Positions 53,601 to 60,465 are shown, counted from the stretch's first letter. The stretch: DNA of 64,000 nt from SHVZ01 sp041906305 (GCA_041906305.1 JAYRJL010000009.1:1-64000), one strand, 5' to 3'. The notes: a model not told the origin generated them from the sequence alone. Numbers and translations are program-made.

Positions 53601-53756
53601 CTCGCCTCGATCCGCGCGCGGCTCGCCGCCAACCTCCAGACCCATCCGCTGTTCGATCAGGCCCGCCTCGCCCGCAACCTGGAACGCGCCTATCGCGCCG
53701 CGTTCAGGCGGTACGTCGCGGGAAAGCCGCCCGAAAGCTTCGAGCTTTCACCCTGA
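50646..53756 (+). CDS. TPR and GT41 (OGT/SPINDLY-like) protein glycosyltransferase
   Basis: A 1036-residue protein. The first 600 residues are TPR-type helical repeats (FGRHKAAAEICRKVLDRQPN). The rest is the GT41 catalytic half: RIRLGYVSAYLYSHNIGYSL, then DVLVDLDGYV, PVQMLYHTYVGPTGTGFVDY, VFCNFGHFYKVEPTVFDVWM, and LFLDTLVYASGVTSLDVLWG-GVPVLTVRG. These are the motifs of OGT and SPINDLY, which transfer a monosaccharide to Ser or Thr of proteins. It is divergent from the dehydrogenase operon and lies next to flgF, so flagellin or another flagellar protein is a plausible acceptor. Confidence 0.87.
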   Translation: MDTAAELENARALRRFGRHKAAAEICRKVLDRQPNHADALLVLGTVAADLSDSRSAVGFLTRAVDQDPKHPGAALLLAEVLATLGIVDGAVAWYRVALEVKADAPSAAPALARLLATGGRIDEIVALARRQLDQGRPAVAVETALIGRAAAPNDADAALVAGEAMIAAGDRAGAAGSLRAAAANRTQDARLLAMLARSLGGEPAWLRRALSIAESGGVRAELGAALSGRGDQAGAQRCFEIALAADRDDRMALNGLARLRLLQGEPDGAIGLARRRLASDPEDAEAAWILGAALTRRELAGSAMTFAQSAAKAGRLPVMRAIAAGVISVDRERMDAWRMLGSPRAFRVILGREPADAGAMVGIAAEGTDDNALAWLERAIRLDTSAATVLPLARVLVRSGGTEAATALLRQLLTTLDPRRGPVPPDLPALLTEIGEAEPAIRLLDVMTSADPENPDLADSQIRALSRHGDAASLVRLSRSHGEKRRTPFAAAALGAARKLKPDSAELALLHGHALAENGERAAAVDAYADAADMIGDANLDLLTQAGQALVGLQATSLGLRYLRLAVEKDFANPGRHTYSFFFSFLNQCDWPARKDYVERLTALAEAKIAADDPDFRINPSLWVFLAAERDLLYRSADHFARHTFSTAPPPAVPATGADPERRIRLGYVSAYLYSHNIGYSLAGILQAHDRAQVEVYLYGYTRDDPIQATLKREAHLFRPIDGKDPAAIARLIAADGIDVLVDLDGYVNSASGLMTMEVASRRPAPVQMLYHTYVGPTGTGFVDYVIADRELLDAYDDAGYRERLIRLPPCYYPAAPLPKAKIPTDRQSWGLPETGTVFCNFGHFYKVEPTVFDVWMRILRHVPGSVLWMNHWDNPEAMGNLRREAEARGVDPARLVFAAVATKAMHLNRIALADLFLDTLVYASGVTSLDVLWGGVPVLTVRGSTFARRVGASLNAGLGMEDMTCPDAATYEELAVALGTDRPRLASIRARLAANLQTHPLFDQARLARNLERAYRAAFRRYVAGKPPESFELSP

Positions 53757-53761
53757 GCAAC

Positions 53762-53782
53762 GCCCGGCAAGTCTTGCCGGGC
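53762..53782. promoter_or_regulatory. Perfect 21-bp palindrome, candidate flagellar enhancer site
   Basis: Ten bases, a central T, and their exact inverted copy; the core is GGCAAGTCTTGCC (53766-53778). It lies 6 bp after the OGT-like stop and about 95 bp upstream of the flgF sigma-54 element, with an AT-rich stretch (53837-53860) between. It may bind an FlbD-type activator. It lacks a U run, so a terminator is less likely. Confidence 0.55.
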
Positions 53783-53866
53783 CGGCTTCGGCGGATCTCG
53801 GCCCGAGCGACGGGCCCGGCCCCTCCTGAAGCCATTTAAGTTATTGTAAATATAAGAAAATGCCCC

Positions 53867-53881
53867 TGGCCCGCTTCCTGC
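53867..53881 (+). promoter_or_regulatory. Sigma-54 (-24/-12) promoter for flgF-flgG-flgA-flgH
   Basis: TGGCCCGCTTCCTGC matches TGGCACG-N4-TTGC with two mismatches and exact GG/GC spacing. Transcription should start near 53893, which gives a leader of about 33 nt to the ATG at 53926 and rules out the upstream in-frame ATG at 53860 as the start. Confidence 0.72.
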
Positions 53882-53925
53882 ATTTGAAGGGGGCGTCCGA
53901 CCCGTTTTCCTGTTCGAGGGGTATC

Positions 53926-54651
53926 ATGGAAACCACAATGTTCCTTGCGATCGCGCGCCAAGCGGTGCTGCGCCGTGAGATGGACGCGGTGGCGAACAAC
54001 CTCGCGAACGCCAATACCACCGGCTACAAGTCGCAGGCGCCGCTGTTCCGCGAAGTGCTGTCGAAGACCTCGCCGACCGAGACGATCTCGACGGTCCTCG
54101 ACCAGGGCATGATGACCAACACCTCGGACGGTCCGCTCAAGAATACGGACAGCAACTTCGACTTCGGCATCCGCGGCGGCGGCTACTTCGCCATCCAGAC
54201 GCCGTCGGGCGAACGCTACACCCGCAACGGCAACTTCAAGCTCGACTCGGCCAGCCGCCTGGTCACCCAGATGGACAACGGCGTCGTCGGCGCCGACAAC
54301 CGGCCGATCACGATCCCGCCGAACGCCGGCGAGATCCGCGTCACCGGCGACGGCACCATCCTCGCCGGGACCCAGGTGATCGGCCAGATGAAGGTGGTCG
54401 GATTCAGCAACGACCGCGCACTGAAGCGCGGCCCGAACAGCCTGATGATCGCCAACGAGCAGCCGCAGCGCGCTCCGCAGGCCAAGGTGGTCCAGGGCGT
54501 CATCGAAGAATCCAACGTCGTTCCGATGTTCGAGCTGGCCCGGATGACCGAGGTCGTCCGCAACTTCCAGCAGACCAGCAACCTGCTCGAGCAGGAACAC
54601 GATCGTCAGCGCGACGCGGTCCGCCGCATCGGCAAGCCCGCCAACGCTTAA
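53926..54651 (+). CDS. flgF: Flagellar basal-body rod protein FlgF
   Basis: A 241-residue distal-end proximal rod protein. The N-terminal rod motif is MDAVANNLANANTTGYKSQA, the middle domain has GIRGGGYFAIQTPSGERYTR, and the C-terminal helix is ARMTEVVRNFQQTSNLLEQE. The ATG at 53926 follows GAGGGG and lies after the sigma-54 start point. It is the first gene of flgF-flgG-flgA-flgH. Confidence 0.96.
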   Translation: METTMFLAIARQAVLRREMDAVANNLANANTTGYKSQAPLFREVLSKTSPTETISTVLDQGMMTNTSDGPLKNTDSNFDFGIRGGGYFAIQTPSGERYTRNGNFKLDSASRLVTQMDNGVVGADNRPITIPPNAGEIRVTGDGTILAGTQVIGQMKVVGFSNDRALKRGPNSLMIANEQPQRAPQAKVVQGVIEESNVVPMFELARMTEVVRNFQQTSNLLEQEHDRQRDAVRRIGKPANA

Positions 54652-54672
54652 GGATAACGGAGCCTAACCGCC

Positions 54673-55458
54673 ATGCGTGCTCTCACCATCGCCGCCACCG
54701 GAATGTTGGCCCAGCAGACCAACGTCGAGGTGATCTCGAACAACATCGCCAACCTGAACACGACGGCGTACAAGCGCTCCCGCGTCGAGTTCCAGGACCT
54801 GCTCTATCAGGATCAGCGCCGGGTCGGGTCGGCCTCCTCGGAAGCCGGCACCATCGTTCCCGCCGGTCTGCAGGTCGGTCTCGGCGTCCGCGCCGCGGCG
54901 GTGTACCGGCTGAACCAGCAGGGCACGCTGCAGCTGACCGAGAACACGCTCGACGTCGGCATCCGCGGCGAAGGCTTCTTCAACATCCAGCTGCCGAACG
55001 GCCAGACCGCCTACACGCGCTCAGGATCCTTCCAGCTGTCGCCGACCGGCCAGGTCGTGACCCAGGACGGCTACACCGTGCTCCCCGGCGTGACCGTCCC
55101 GCAGAACACGCTCGACATCTCGATCAACGCCGCGGGCCAGGTCTACGCCAAGCTCGACGGCGTGGTCGCTCCGCAGCTCCTCGGCCAGTTCACGCTCTCG
55201 AACTTCCCCAACGTCGCCGGCCTCGAGTCGGTCGGCCAGAACCTGCTCCTGCAGACGCCCGCTTCGGGCGCCCCGGTCGCCGGCACTCCCTCGGCGCTCG
55301 GCTTCGGCACGCTGCAGCAGGGCTTCCTCGAAGCCTCCAACGTCAACGCGGTCGCCGAGATCACCAACCTGATCACCGCTCAGCGCGCCTACGAGCTCAA
55401 CTCGAAGGTCATCCAGTCGACCGACGACATGATGGGCATCATCAACCAGCTGAAGTAG
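54673..55458 (+). CDS. flgG: Flagellar distal rod protein FlgG
   Basis: A 261-residue distal rod protein of usual length. MRALTIAATGMLAQQTNVEV and ISNNIANLNTTAYKRSRVEF are at the N terminus, and ITAQRAYELNSKVIQSTDDM at the C terminus. The rod-specific segment (FQDLLYQDQRRVGSASSEAG) after residue 45 is present. It follows flgF by 21 bp. Confidence 0.98.
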   Translation: MRALTIAATGMLAQQTNVEVISNNIANLNTTAYKRSRVEFQDLLYQDQRRVGSASSEAGTIVPAGLQVGLGVRAAAVYRLNQQGTLQLTENTLDVGIRGEGFFNIQLPNGQTAYTRSGSFQLSPTGQVVTQDGYTVLPGVTVPQNTLDISINAAGQVYAKLDGVVAPQLLGQFTLSNFPNVAGLESVGQNLLLQTPASGAPVAGTPSALGFGTLQQGFLEASNVNAVAEITNLITAQRAYELNSKVIQSTDDMMGIINQLK

Positions 55459-55488
55459 CCCTGACTCGACACTGAAAGCTCAAGCGCC

Positions 55489-56487
55489 ATGAACCGCACT
55501 CTCCGCCTCCTCGCCCTCTGCCTCCCGCTGGCGCTCGCGCCGGTCTCGTCGAGCTTCGCCGACCTCCTCAAGCCGGCGCTCAAGATCAAGGCGCAGGTGA
55601 GCGGCGATGCCATCAGGCTCGGCGACCTGTTCGAGAACATCGAGGCTGAGAAGGTGGATCTCCGCGTCGGCGAGGCGCCGGCGCCGGGCAATATCACGAC
55701 CTACCAGCCCTCGCAGCTGGCGGCGATCGCCCGCGCCAACGGCCTCGACTGGAAGCCGCAGACCTACATGGACAAGATCGTGATCGAGCGCCAGGGCCAG
55801 CTCGTCTCGAAGGCGACCGTCGATGCGGCGCTCCGGCGGGCTCTCGCCGCCAAGGGCGTGACCGGCGACCTCGAGTTCGAGATCGCGAGCCGCGCCTACC
55901 AGATCTACGTCTCCGAGGTCCAGGCGCCGACCGTGGCGGTCGATCTCGCCCACTTCGATCCCGACAGCCGGTCGTTCATCGCCGAGTTCAGGGCTCCCGC
56001 CGACGAGCCCCGCGCCGACAAGGTCCGCGTCGCCGGCCGCGCCCACACCATGATCGACGTGCCGGTGCTGAACCGCCGCATGATGCCCAACGAGATCATC
56101 CGCAATGGCGATCTCACCTGGGTCAAGATGCGCTCCGGCCCGCAGCTCGCCAACAACGCGACCCTGCTCGAGGACGTGCTCGGCAAGACGCCGAAGCGTC
56201 CGCTCCAGGCCGGCGCGCCGATCCGCCAGTCCGATCTCGGCACCTTCGCCCTGGTCCAGCGCAACGAGAGCGTGACGATGATCGTCCGCACCAAGTCGAT
56301 GACGCTGACCGTCCAGGGCAAGGCGCTCGACGACGGCGCGGAAGGCCAGACGATCCGGGTGCAGAACCCGAAGAGCAACCGCACGGTCGAAGGCCGGGTC
56401 TCCGGTGCGGGCGAGGTCACCGTGATCGTCGGCGCGCTCTCCGCCGCCCTCGCCTCGTCGTCGCCCCGCACCGTGGTTCAGCGCTAA
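55489..56487 (+). CDS. flgA: Flagella basal body P-ring formation protein FlgA
   Basis: A 332-residue periplasmic chaperone for P-ring assembly. It has a signal peptide (LRLLALCLPLALAPVSSSFA), an extra N-terminal domain common in alphaproteobacteria, and the SAF/FlgA C-terminal region (LNRRMMPNEIIRNGDLTWVK, GKTPKRPLQAGAPIRQSDL, and IVRTKSMTLTVQGKALDDGA). It lies between flgG (30 bp) and flgH (36 bp). Confidence 0.95.
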   Translation: MNRTLRLLALCLPLALAPVSSSFADLLKPALKIKAQVSGDAIRLGDLFENIEAEKVDLRVGEAPAPGNITTYQPSQLAAIARANGLDWKPQTYMDKIVIERQGQLVSKATVDAALRRALAAKGVTGDLEFEIASRAYQIYVSEVQAPTVAVDLAHFDPDSRSFIAEFRAPADEPRADKVRVAGRAHTMIDVPVLNRRMMPNEIIRNGDLTWVKMRSGPQLANNATLLEDVLGKTPKRPLQAGAPIRQSDLGTFALVQRNESVTMIVRTKSMTLTVQGKALDDGAEGQTIRVQNPKSNRTVEGRVSGAGEVTVIVGALSAALASSSPRTVVQR

Positions 56488-56523
56488 CTCCTCGAAAAGA
56501 TCCTAGAGAAGGACCGTTTCCAA

Positions 56524-57264
56524 ATGCGTATCGCCCGCTTCGCCTCTCTCGGCCTCGCCGTCCTCGCGCTCGCCGGCTGCTCCGCCCTCGACCGCCTGGC
56601 CAATGTCGGCGAGCAGCCGAAGATGAGCGCGATCCAGAACCCGCAGTCGGCCACGGGCTACAAGCCGGTCAGCATGCCGATGCCGGCGCCGATCACCGCC
56701 GAACGTCAGCCGGCCTCGCTGTGGGCCGCGGGCTCGCGGGGCTTCTTCAAGGACCAGCGCGCCGGCCGCGTCGGCGACATCCTGACCGTGCTGATCGAGA
56801 TCAACGACAAGGGCGCGTTCGAGAACACCTCGACCCGTACCCGCACCAACTCCAACACCGCCGGCATCTCGAACCTGTTCGGCCTGCAGGGGCTCATCAA
56901 TCGCGCGCTGCCCGGCACCGACAACCAGACGCTGGTCGATACCTCGTCGGCACTGTCGAACGAAGGCAAGGGCACGATCGACCGCAGCGAGGAGATCAGC
57001 CTCAAGGTCGCCGCGACCGTCACCCAGGTGCTGCCGAACGGCAACATGGTGGTGATCGGCCGCCAGGAAGTGAAGGTGAACTACGAGGTCCGCGAGCTGC
57101 AGATCGCGGGAATCATCCGGGCCGAGGACATCAGCACGCTCAACACCATCAGCTACGAGAAGATGGCCGAGGCGCGGATCTCCTACGGCGGCCGCGGCCA
57201 CATCACCGATGTCCAGCAGCCGCGCTACGGCGACCAGGTCCTCGACATCCTCCTGCCCTTCTGA
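56524..57264 (+). CDS. flgH: Flagellar L-ring lipoprotein FlgH
   Basis: A 246-residue outer-membrane L-ring subunit. The lipobox is LALAGC, so it should be lipidated at Cys20. Diagnostic L-ring segments are SLWAAGSRGFFKDQRAGRVG, DILTVLIEINDKG, and NGNMVVIGRQEVKVNYEVRE, ending GGRGHITDVQQPRYGDQVLD. It is the last gene of the flgF operon and is followed by a strong hairpin terminator. Confidence 0.97.
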   Translation: MRIARFASLGLAVLALAGCSALDRLANVGEQPKMSAIQNPQSATGYKPVSMPMPAPITAERQPASLWAAGSRGFFKDQRAGRVGDILTVLIEINDKGAFENTSTRTRTNSNTAGISNLFGLQGLINRALPGTDNQTLVDTSSALSNEGKGTIDRSEEISLKVAATVTQVLPNGNMVVIGRQEVKVNYEVRELQIAGIIRAEDISTLNTISYEKMAEARISYGGRGHITDVQQPRYGDQVLDILLPF

Positions 57265-57325
57265 CGCAGGAGACCCAGCTCCGAGGCGCGCCGGTTTCCC
57301 CCACCCCGCCGGCCGCAACGGAAAA

Positions 57326-57353
57326 AGGGCCGGTGCCGAAAGGCACCGGCCCT
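57326..57353. terminator. Strong bidirectional intrinsic terminator
   Basis: A perfect 12-bp stem (AGGGCCGGTGCC at 57326-57337 with its inverted copy at 57342-57353) closes on the tetraloop GAAA. Rightward it is followed by ACGCTTTTC, leftward by TTTTTCC. It serves both flgH and the convergent DUF1345 gene; the minus direction has the better U tract. Confidence 0.9.
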
Positions 57354-57368
57354 ACGCTTTTCTGCGCT

Positions 57369-58025
57369 TCACCGGCCGAGGCCCGCGGCGACGTTCACCG
57401 CCAGGGCCAGGATGACCGTGTTGAAGAAGAACGAGACGACGCCGTGGGCGAGCGTGAGGCGCCGCATGACGCTCGACTGGACCTGCACGTCGGAAACCTG
57501 GGCCGTCATGCCGATGACGAAGGCGTAGTAGAGGAAGTCGGCGACCAGCGGCTCGTCGGTCCCGGGAAACGCGAGCCCGCCTTCGTCGCGATGCCGATCC
57601 GTCGCATCGGCCTTGCCGTAGTAGACATGCGCGTAGTGCATCGCCGCCAGCGTGTGGAGCGTGCACCAGCCGAGCGGCACGTTCGCGGCCAGCAGCGCGA
57701 TATGCAGCGGGGTCGCCGCGACGTCGCGGTTCACCTCGGTCAGGATCGACCCGATGCTGAGCCCGATCACCACCAGCGTCATCAGGACGATGATCGCTAT
57801 GCCTTCGTCCTCGATGCTGGCTCGAAGGCGCATCTTCGAGAGCGTCATCCGCTTGGTCAGCACCGCCATCGCCGCCAGGTAGGCGACGAAGAACGCGTCG
57901 CCGGCGGCGGTCAGGCGGATCGGCAGGGGAAGCGCACCGGTCCCGGCGAAGACGGCGGCGCCGATCGCGACCGACGCATAGAAGCGGACGTGCTGCGTGG
58001 CGTGACGACGAAGAACCGAGATCAC
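57369..58025 (-). CDS. DUF1345 membrane protein
   Basis: A 218-residue inner-membrane protein with four or five helices (FYASVAIGAAVFAGTGALPL, AIIVLMTLVVIGLSIGSIL, VSFFFNTVILALAVNVAAGL). The DUF1345 signature is the middle block TLHTLAAMHYAHVYYG and the segment VADFLYYAFVIGMTAQVSDV. The function is not known to me. It interrupts an otherwise flagellar run and has its own terminator. Confidence 0.88.
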   Translation of the reverse strand: MISVLRRHATQHVRFYASVAIGAAVFAGTGALPLPIRLTAAGDAFFVAYLAAMAVLTKRMTLSKMRLRASIEDEGIAIIVLMTLVVIGLSIGSILTEVNRDVAATPLHIALLAANVPLGWCTLHTLAAMHYAHVYYGKADATDRHRDEGGLAFPGTDEPLVADFLYYAFVIGMTAQVSDVQVQSSVMRRLTLAHGVVSFFFNTVILALAVNVAAGLGR

Positions 58026-58079
58026 CGATGGGCTCCGGCTGGCCTGGAGCCCATCCTAGCGGCTCGCGCCGGCCGCGGC

Positions 58080-58514
58080 TCAGTCGTCGCGGTGCGTACG
58101 CTCGAGCCGCTCGTGGCGTTCCTGGGCCTCGAGGCTGAGCGTCGCGATCGGCCGGGCCTCCAGGCGCCGGAGCGAAATCGGCTCGTCGGTCTCTTCGCAA
58201 TACCCGTAGATGCCGTCGACGATCCGCTGCAGCGCCTCGTCGATCTTGGAGATCAGCTTGCGCTCGCGGTCGCGGGTGCGGAGCTCGATCGCGTGATCGG
58301 TCTCCATCGAGGCGCGGTCGGCGATGTCGGGTTGCTGGAGGTTTTCTTCGGTGAGATGGCGCAACGTCATGTTGGCCTCCCGCAGCAGCTCCTCGCGCCA
58401 GCGCAGCAGCTTCTGGCGGAAGTATTCCCGCTGCAGCGGGTTCATGAACTCTTCTTCGTCCGAAGGACGATAATGCGGAGGAAGCTGGATCGGCAGACTC
58501 TTCTTGGAAGCCAC
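58080..58514 (-). CDS. dksA: DksA-type RNA polymerase-binding transcription factor
   Basis: A 144-residue DksA. The coiled coil is ERDRKLI-type (LLRWREELLREANMTLRHL), and the globular part has YGYCEETDEPISLRRLEARP and IATLSLEAQERHERL. Classical DksA has four zinc cysteines; here only the one in GYCEE is visible and the others are replaced, as in many alphaproteobacterial DksA proteins. It binds RNA polymerase with ppGpp. The start is a GTG at 58514. Confidence 0.92.
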   Translation of the reverse strand: MASKKSLPIQLPPHYRPSDEEEFMNPLQREYFRQKLLRWREELLREANMTLRHLTEENLQQPDIADRASMETDHAIELRTRDRERKLISKIDEALQRIVDGIYGYCEETDEPISLRRLEARPIATLSLEAQERHERLERTHRDD

Positions 58515-58555
58515 GGACGCCCTCTTACTGACAGCCCAACCCTGAAGGCGCGCGG

Positions 58556-58584
58556 AGCATACAGAGGGTGCCCACGGGCATCAA
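58556..58584 (-). promoter_or_regulatory. Candidate sigma-70 promoter for dksA
   Basis: On the minus strand TTGATG (58584-58579) and TATGCT (58561-58556) are 17 bp apart, four of six matches each. The predicted start is about 35 nt before the GTG of dksA. Confidence 0.45.
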
Positions 58585-58590
58585 GCCTCG

Positions 58591-58610
58591 CGCGCGACCG
58601 AAGTCGCGCG
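58591..58610. repeat. Perfect GC-rich hairpin between fliX and dksA
   Basis: CGCGCGAC (58591-58598) pairs with GTCGCGCG (58603-58610); read leftward the loop is TTCG, a very stable tetraloop. There is no U run in the minus direction, so it is a weak terminator or an RNA-stability element at the 3' end of the fliX message. Confidence 0.5.
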
Positions 58611-58618
58611 GTATCCTG

Positions 58619-58643
58619 TTGATAAATATGACAATTTTATCAA
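58619..58643. repeat. AT-rich inverted repeat between fliX and dksA
   Basis: TTGATAAA (58619-58626) is inverted exactly at 58636-58643 around nine bases. It is the most AT-rich spot near the gene and looks like an operator for a dimeric regulator, or a structured 3' end of the fliX transcript. I cannot tell which. Confidence 0.4.
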
Positions 58644-58673
58644 GCTGTAGACGCCCCAGAACGCCGGTGGCGG

Positions 58674-59084
58674 TCAGGCGCTCATGTCCAGCTTGGCCAG
58701 TTCGACCCGGGCGCGAAGCTCAATCTCGTCCAGGACCTCGGTCAGCCTGGGGTCCATCGCCTGCTCGCGGTGCTGCTTGACCAGCTGGTCGAGCGCCTCG
58801 AGCCGGTCGCGCGGAATCGCACCGGCCAGGAGCCCGATGCGGATCTCTTCAAGGCGATCGAGAATGTCCGACGCCCGTTGCTTCGCCCGGCCGCCGGAGC
58901 GGTCGGTGGCATCCCGGGTCGCGAACAGGGGATCGAGGGGGGCAGCGGCGCCGGTGGCGCGCGGCGCCTCCGGCTCGTCGGTGCCTTCGAGCAGCTTCGA
59001 GAACTCGCCCGGCTTCGCCTGGGCTCCCTTGTCGGAGCGGCGAACCGAGGCAGCCTTGGCCGTGCCCGTCGGATCGACTTTCAT
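58674..59084 (-). CDS. fliX: Flagellar assembly regulator FliX
   Basis: A 136-residue protein of the FliX family, which in Caulobacter couples basal-body assembly to the sigma-54 activator FlbD. The N terminus is polar and disordered (TGTAKAASVRRSDKGAQAKP). The conserved helical C-terminal half is ASDILDRLEEIRIGLLAGAI, PRDRLEALDQLVKQHREQ and DPRLTEVLDEIELRARVELA. It is divergent from flgI. Its presence supports FlbD-type control of the sigma-54-like promoters in this window. Confidence 0.88.
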   Translation of the reverse strand: MKVDPTGTAKAASVRRSDKGAQAKPGEFSKLLEGTDEPEAPRATGAAAPLDPLFATRDATDRSGGRAKQRASDILDRLEEIRIGLLAGAIPRDRLEALDQLVKQHREQAMDPRLTEVLDEIELRARVELAKLDMSA

Positions 59085-59108
59085 GGGCCTCCTGCCCGTA
59101 ACGCCCCC

Positions 59109-59138
59109 TATATATCGTTACGGAAACAGCCGGAGCAA
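59109..59138 (-). promoter_or_regulatory. Candidate sigma-70 promoter for fliX
   Basis: On the minus strand TTGCTC (59138-59133) and TATATA (59114-59109) are 18 bp apart. The start would be near 59102, about 18 nt before the fliX ATG. No sigma-54 element faces fliX, which fits an early-class regulator. Confidence 0.4.
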
Positions 59139-59196
59139 CAAGTTAAACGAATGGGCGCGGTCGGAACCTTAGCATAGGTCGCGAACCCGCCGGGCA

Positions 59197-59209
59197 GGCA
59201 AAATCTGCC
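59197..59209. promoter_or_regulatory. GGCA-N5-TGCC palindrome between fliX and flgI
   Basis: GGCAAAATCTGCC followed by GGGG. It is the third member of the palindrome set (22472-22484 and 53766-53778). It lies about 81 bp upstream of the flgI -24 element and could act on either divergent gene, repressing or activating. Confidence 0.5.
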
Positions 59210-59283
59210 GGGGCAGGCGTACCGAATTACCGGCCTGGACCCGGATAACCCACGGGAAAAGCCTCATTTCCAGGCGTTTTCCC

Positions 59284-59298
59284 TGGCATGCTTCTCGC
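59284..59298 (+). promoter_or_regulatory. Sigma-54 (-24/-12) promoter for flgI-flgJ
   Basis: TGGCATGCTTCTCGC matches TGGCACG-N4-TTGC with two mismatches and exact GG/GC spacing. The start should fall near 59310, leaving a short leader that contains the AAGGAG of flgI. Confidence 0.72.
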
Positions 59299-59325
59299 AT
59301 CCGAAGGCCTCGCAAGGAGTGCCTC

Positions 59326-60465
59326 ATGACCGTCCGACCGATGTCCCCGTCCCTGCTGAGCCGCTGGTTCGCCGCGGCCGCATTGCTGTTCGTGCTCCTC
59401 GCCCCGGCGGCGGGACAGGCGCAGTCGCGGATCAAGGACATCGCCGACTTCGAAGGCATCCGCGACAACATGCTGGTCGGCTACGGCCTGGTCGTCGGCC
59501 TCAACGGCACCGGCGACTCGCTGCAGAACTCGGTGTTCACCAAGGAAAGCCTGGTGGGCATGCTCGAGCGGCTCGGCGTCAACGCCCGCAACGACAGCCT
59601 CCGCACCAAGAACATCGCCGCCGTCATGGTGACGGCGACCCTTCCCCCCTTCGCCCGCCAGGGCACCCGCCTCGACATCGTGATCTCGACCCTCGGCGAC
59701 GCCGCCAACCTCTTGGGCGGCACCCTCCTGGTCACGCCGCTGGTCGGCGCCGACTCGGAGGTCTACGCGGTCGCCCAGGGGACCGTCGCGGTCTCCGGCT
59801 TCACCGCACAGGGCCAGGGCGCCTCGGTGACCCGCGGCGTGCCGACCGCAGGCCGCATCGCCAACGGCGCCATCGTCGAGCGCGAGATCCCCTTCCAGCT
59901 CGCGCAGCTCGACCTCGTGCGCATCTCGCTCCGCAATCCCGACCTCACCACGGCCCGCCGCGTGGCCCAGGCGATCAACGCCTTCGTCGGCGTGCCGGCG
60001 GCCAAGTCGCTCGACCCGGGCACGATCTCGTTGCAGATCCCGGTCAACTACCAGAACGACGTCGTCGGCCTGCTCACCGACGTCGAGCAGCTCCGCGTCG
60101 CGCCGGACCAGGTCGCCAAGGTCGTCATCGACGAGCATTCCGGCACGATCGTCATGGGCGAGAACGTGCGCATCTCCACGGTCGCGATCGCCCAGGGCAA
60201 CCTGACCATCCGCATCACCGAGGCCCCGCAGGTCTCCCAGCCCGAGGCCTTCTCGACCGGCGGCACGACGCAGGTCGTCCCGCGCACGCAGATCGACGTC
60301 GACTCGGGCGAAGGCAAGAAGCTCGGCGTCATGCGCGCCGGCGTCACCCTCCAGGAACTGGTCGACGGCCTGAACGCCCTCGGCGTCAGCCCGCGCGACA
60401 TGATCTCCATCCTCCAGTCGATCAAGGCCGCGGGCGCGCTCCAGGCCGAGATCGTGCTGATGTAA
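59326..60465 (+). CDS. flgI: Flagellar P-ring protein FlgI
   Basis: A 379-residue periplasmic P-ring subunit with a signal peptide (AAAALLFVLLAPAAGQAQS). Diagnostic blocks are RIKDIADFEGIRDNMLVGYG, LVVGLNGTGDSLQNSVFT, NIAAVMVTATLPPFARQGTR, IGVMR-like KLGVMRAGVTLQELVDGLNA, and the end ISILQSIKAAGALQAEIVLM. AAGGAG lies 6 nt before the ATG. Confidence 0.98.
   Translation: MTVRPMSPSLLSRWFAAAALLFVLLAPAAGQAQSRIKDIADFEGIRDNMLVGYGLVVGLNGTGDSLQNSVFTKESLVGMLERLGVNARNDSLRTKNIAAVMVTATLPPFARQGTRLDIVISTLGDAANLLGGTLLVTPLVGADSEVYAVAQGTVAVSGFTAQGQGASVTRGVPTAGRIANGAIVEREIPFQLAQLDLVRISLRNPDLTTARRVAQAINAFVGVPAAKSLDPGTISLQIPVNYQNDVVGLLTDVEQLRVAPDQVAKVVIDEHSGTIVMGENVRISTVAIAQGNLTIRITEAPQVSQPEAFSTGGTTQVVPRTQIDVDSGEGKKLGVMRAGVTLQELVDGLNALGVSPRDMISILQSIKAAGALQAEIVLM

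Noticed and set aside
53762..53782. The 21-bp palindrome as a terminator of the OGT-like gene
   Set aside because: The stem is good, but the loop would be small, there is no U run, and near copies occur upstream of two other flagellar operons, one of them next to a gene reading the other way.
53860..53925. Upstream in-frame ATG at 53860 as the flgF start
   Set aside because: It lies upstream of the sigma-54 element at 53867-53881 and would not be in the transcript; the ATG at 53926 has GAGGGG and starts the conserved region.
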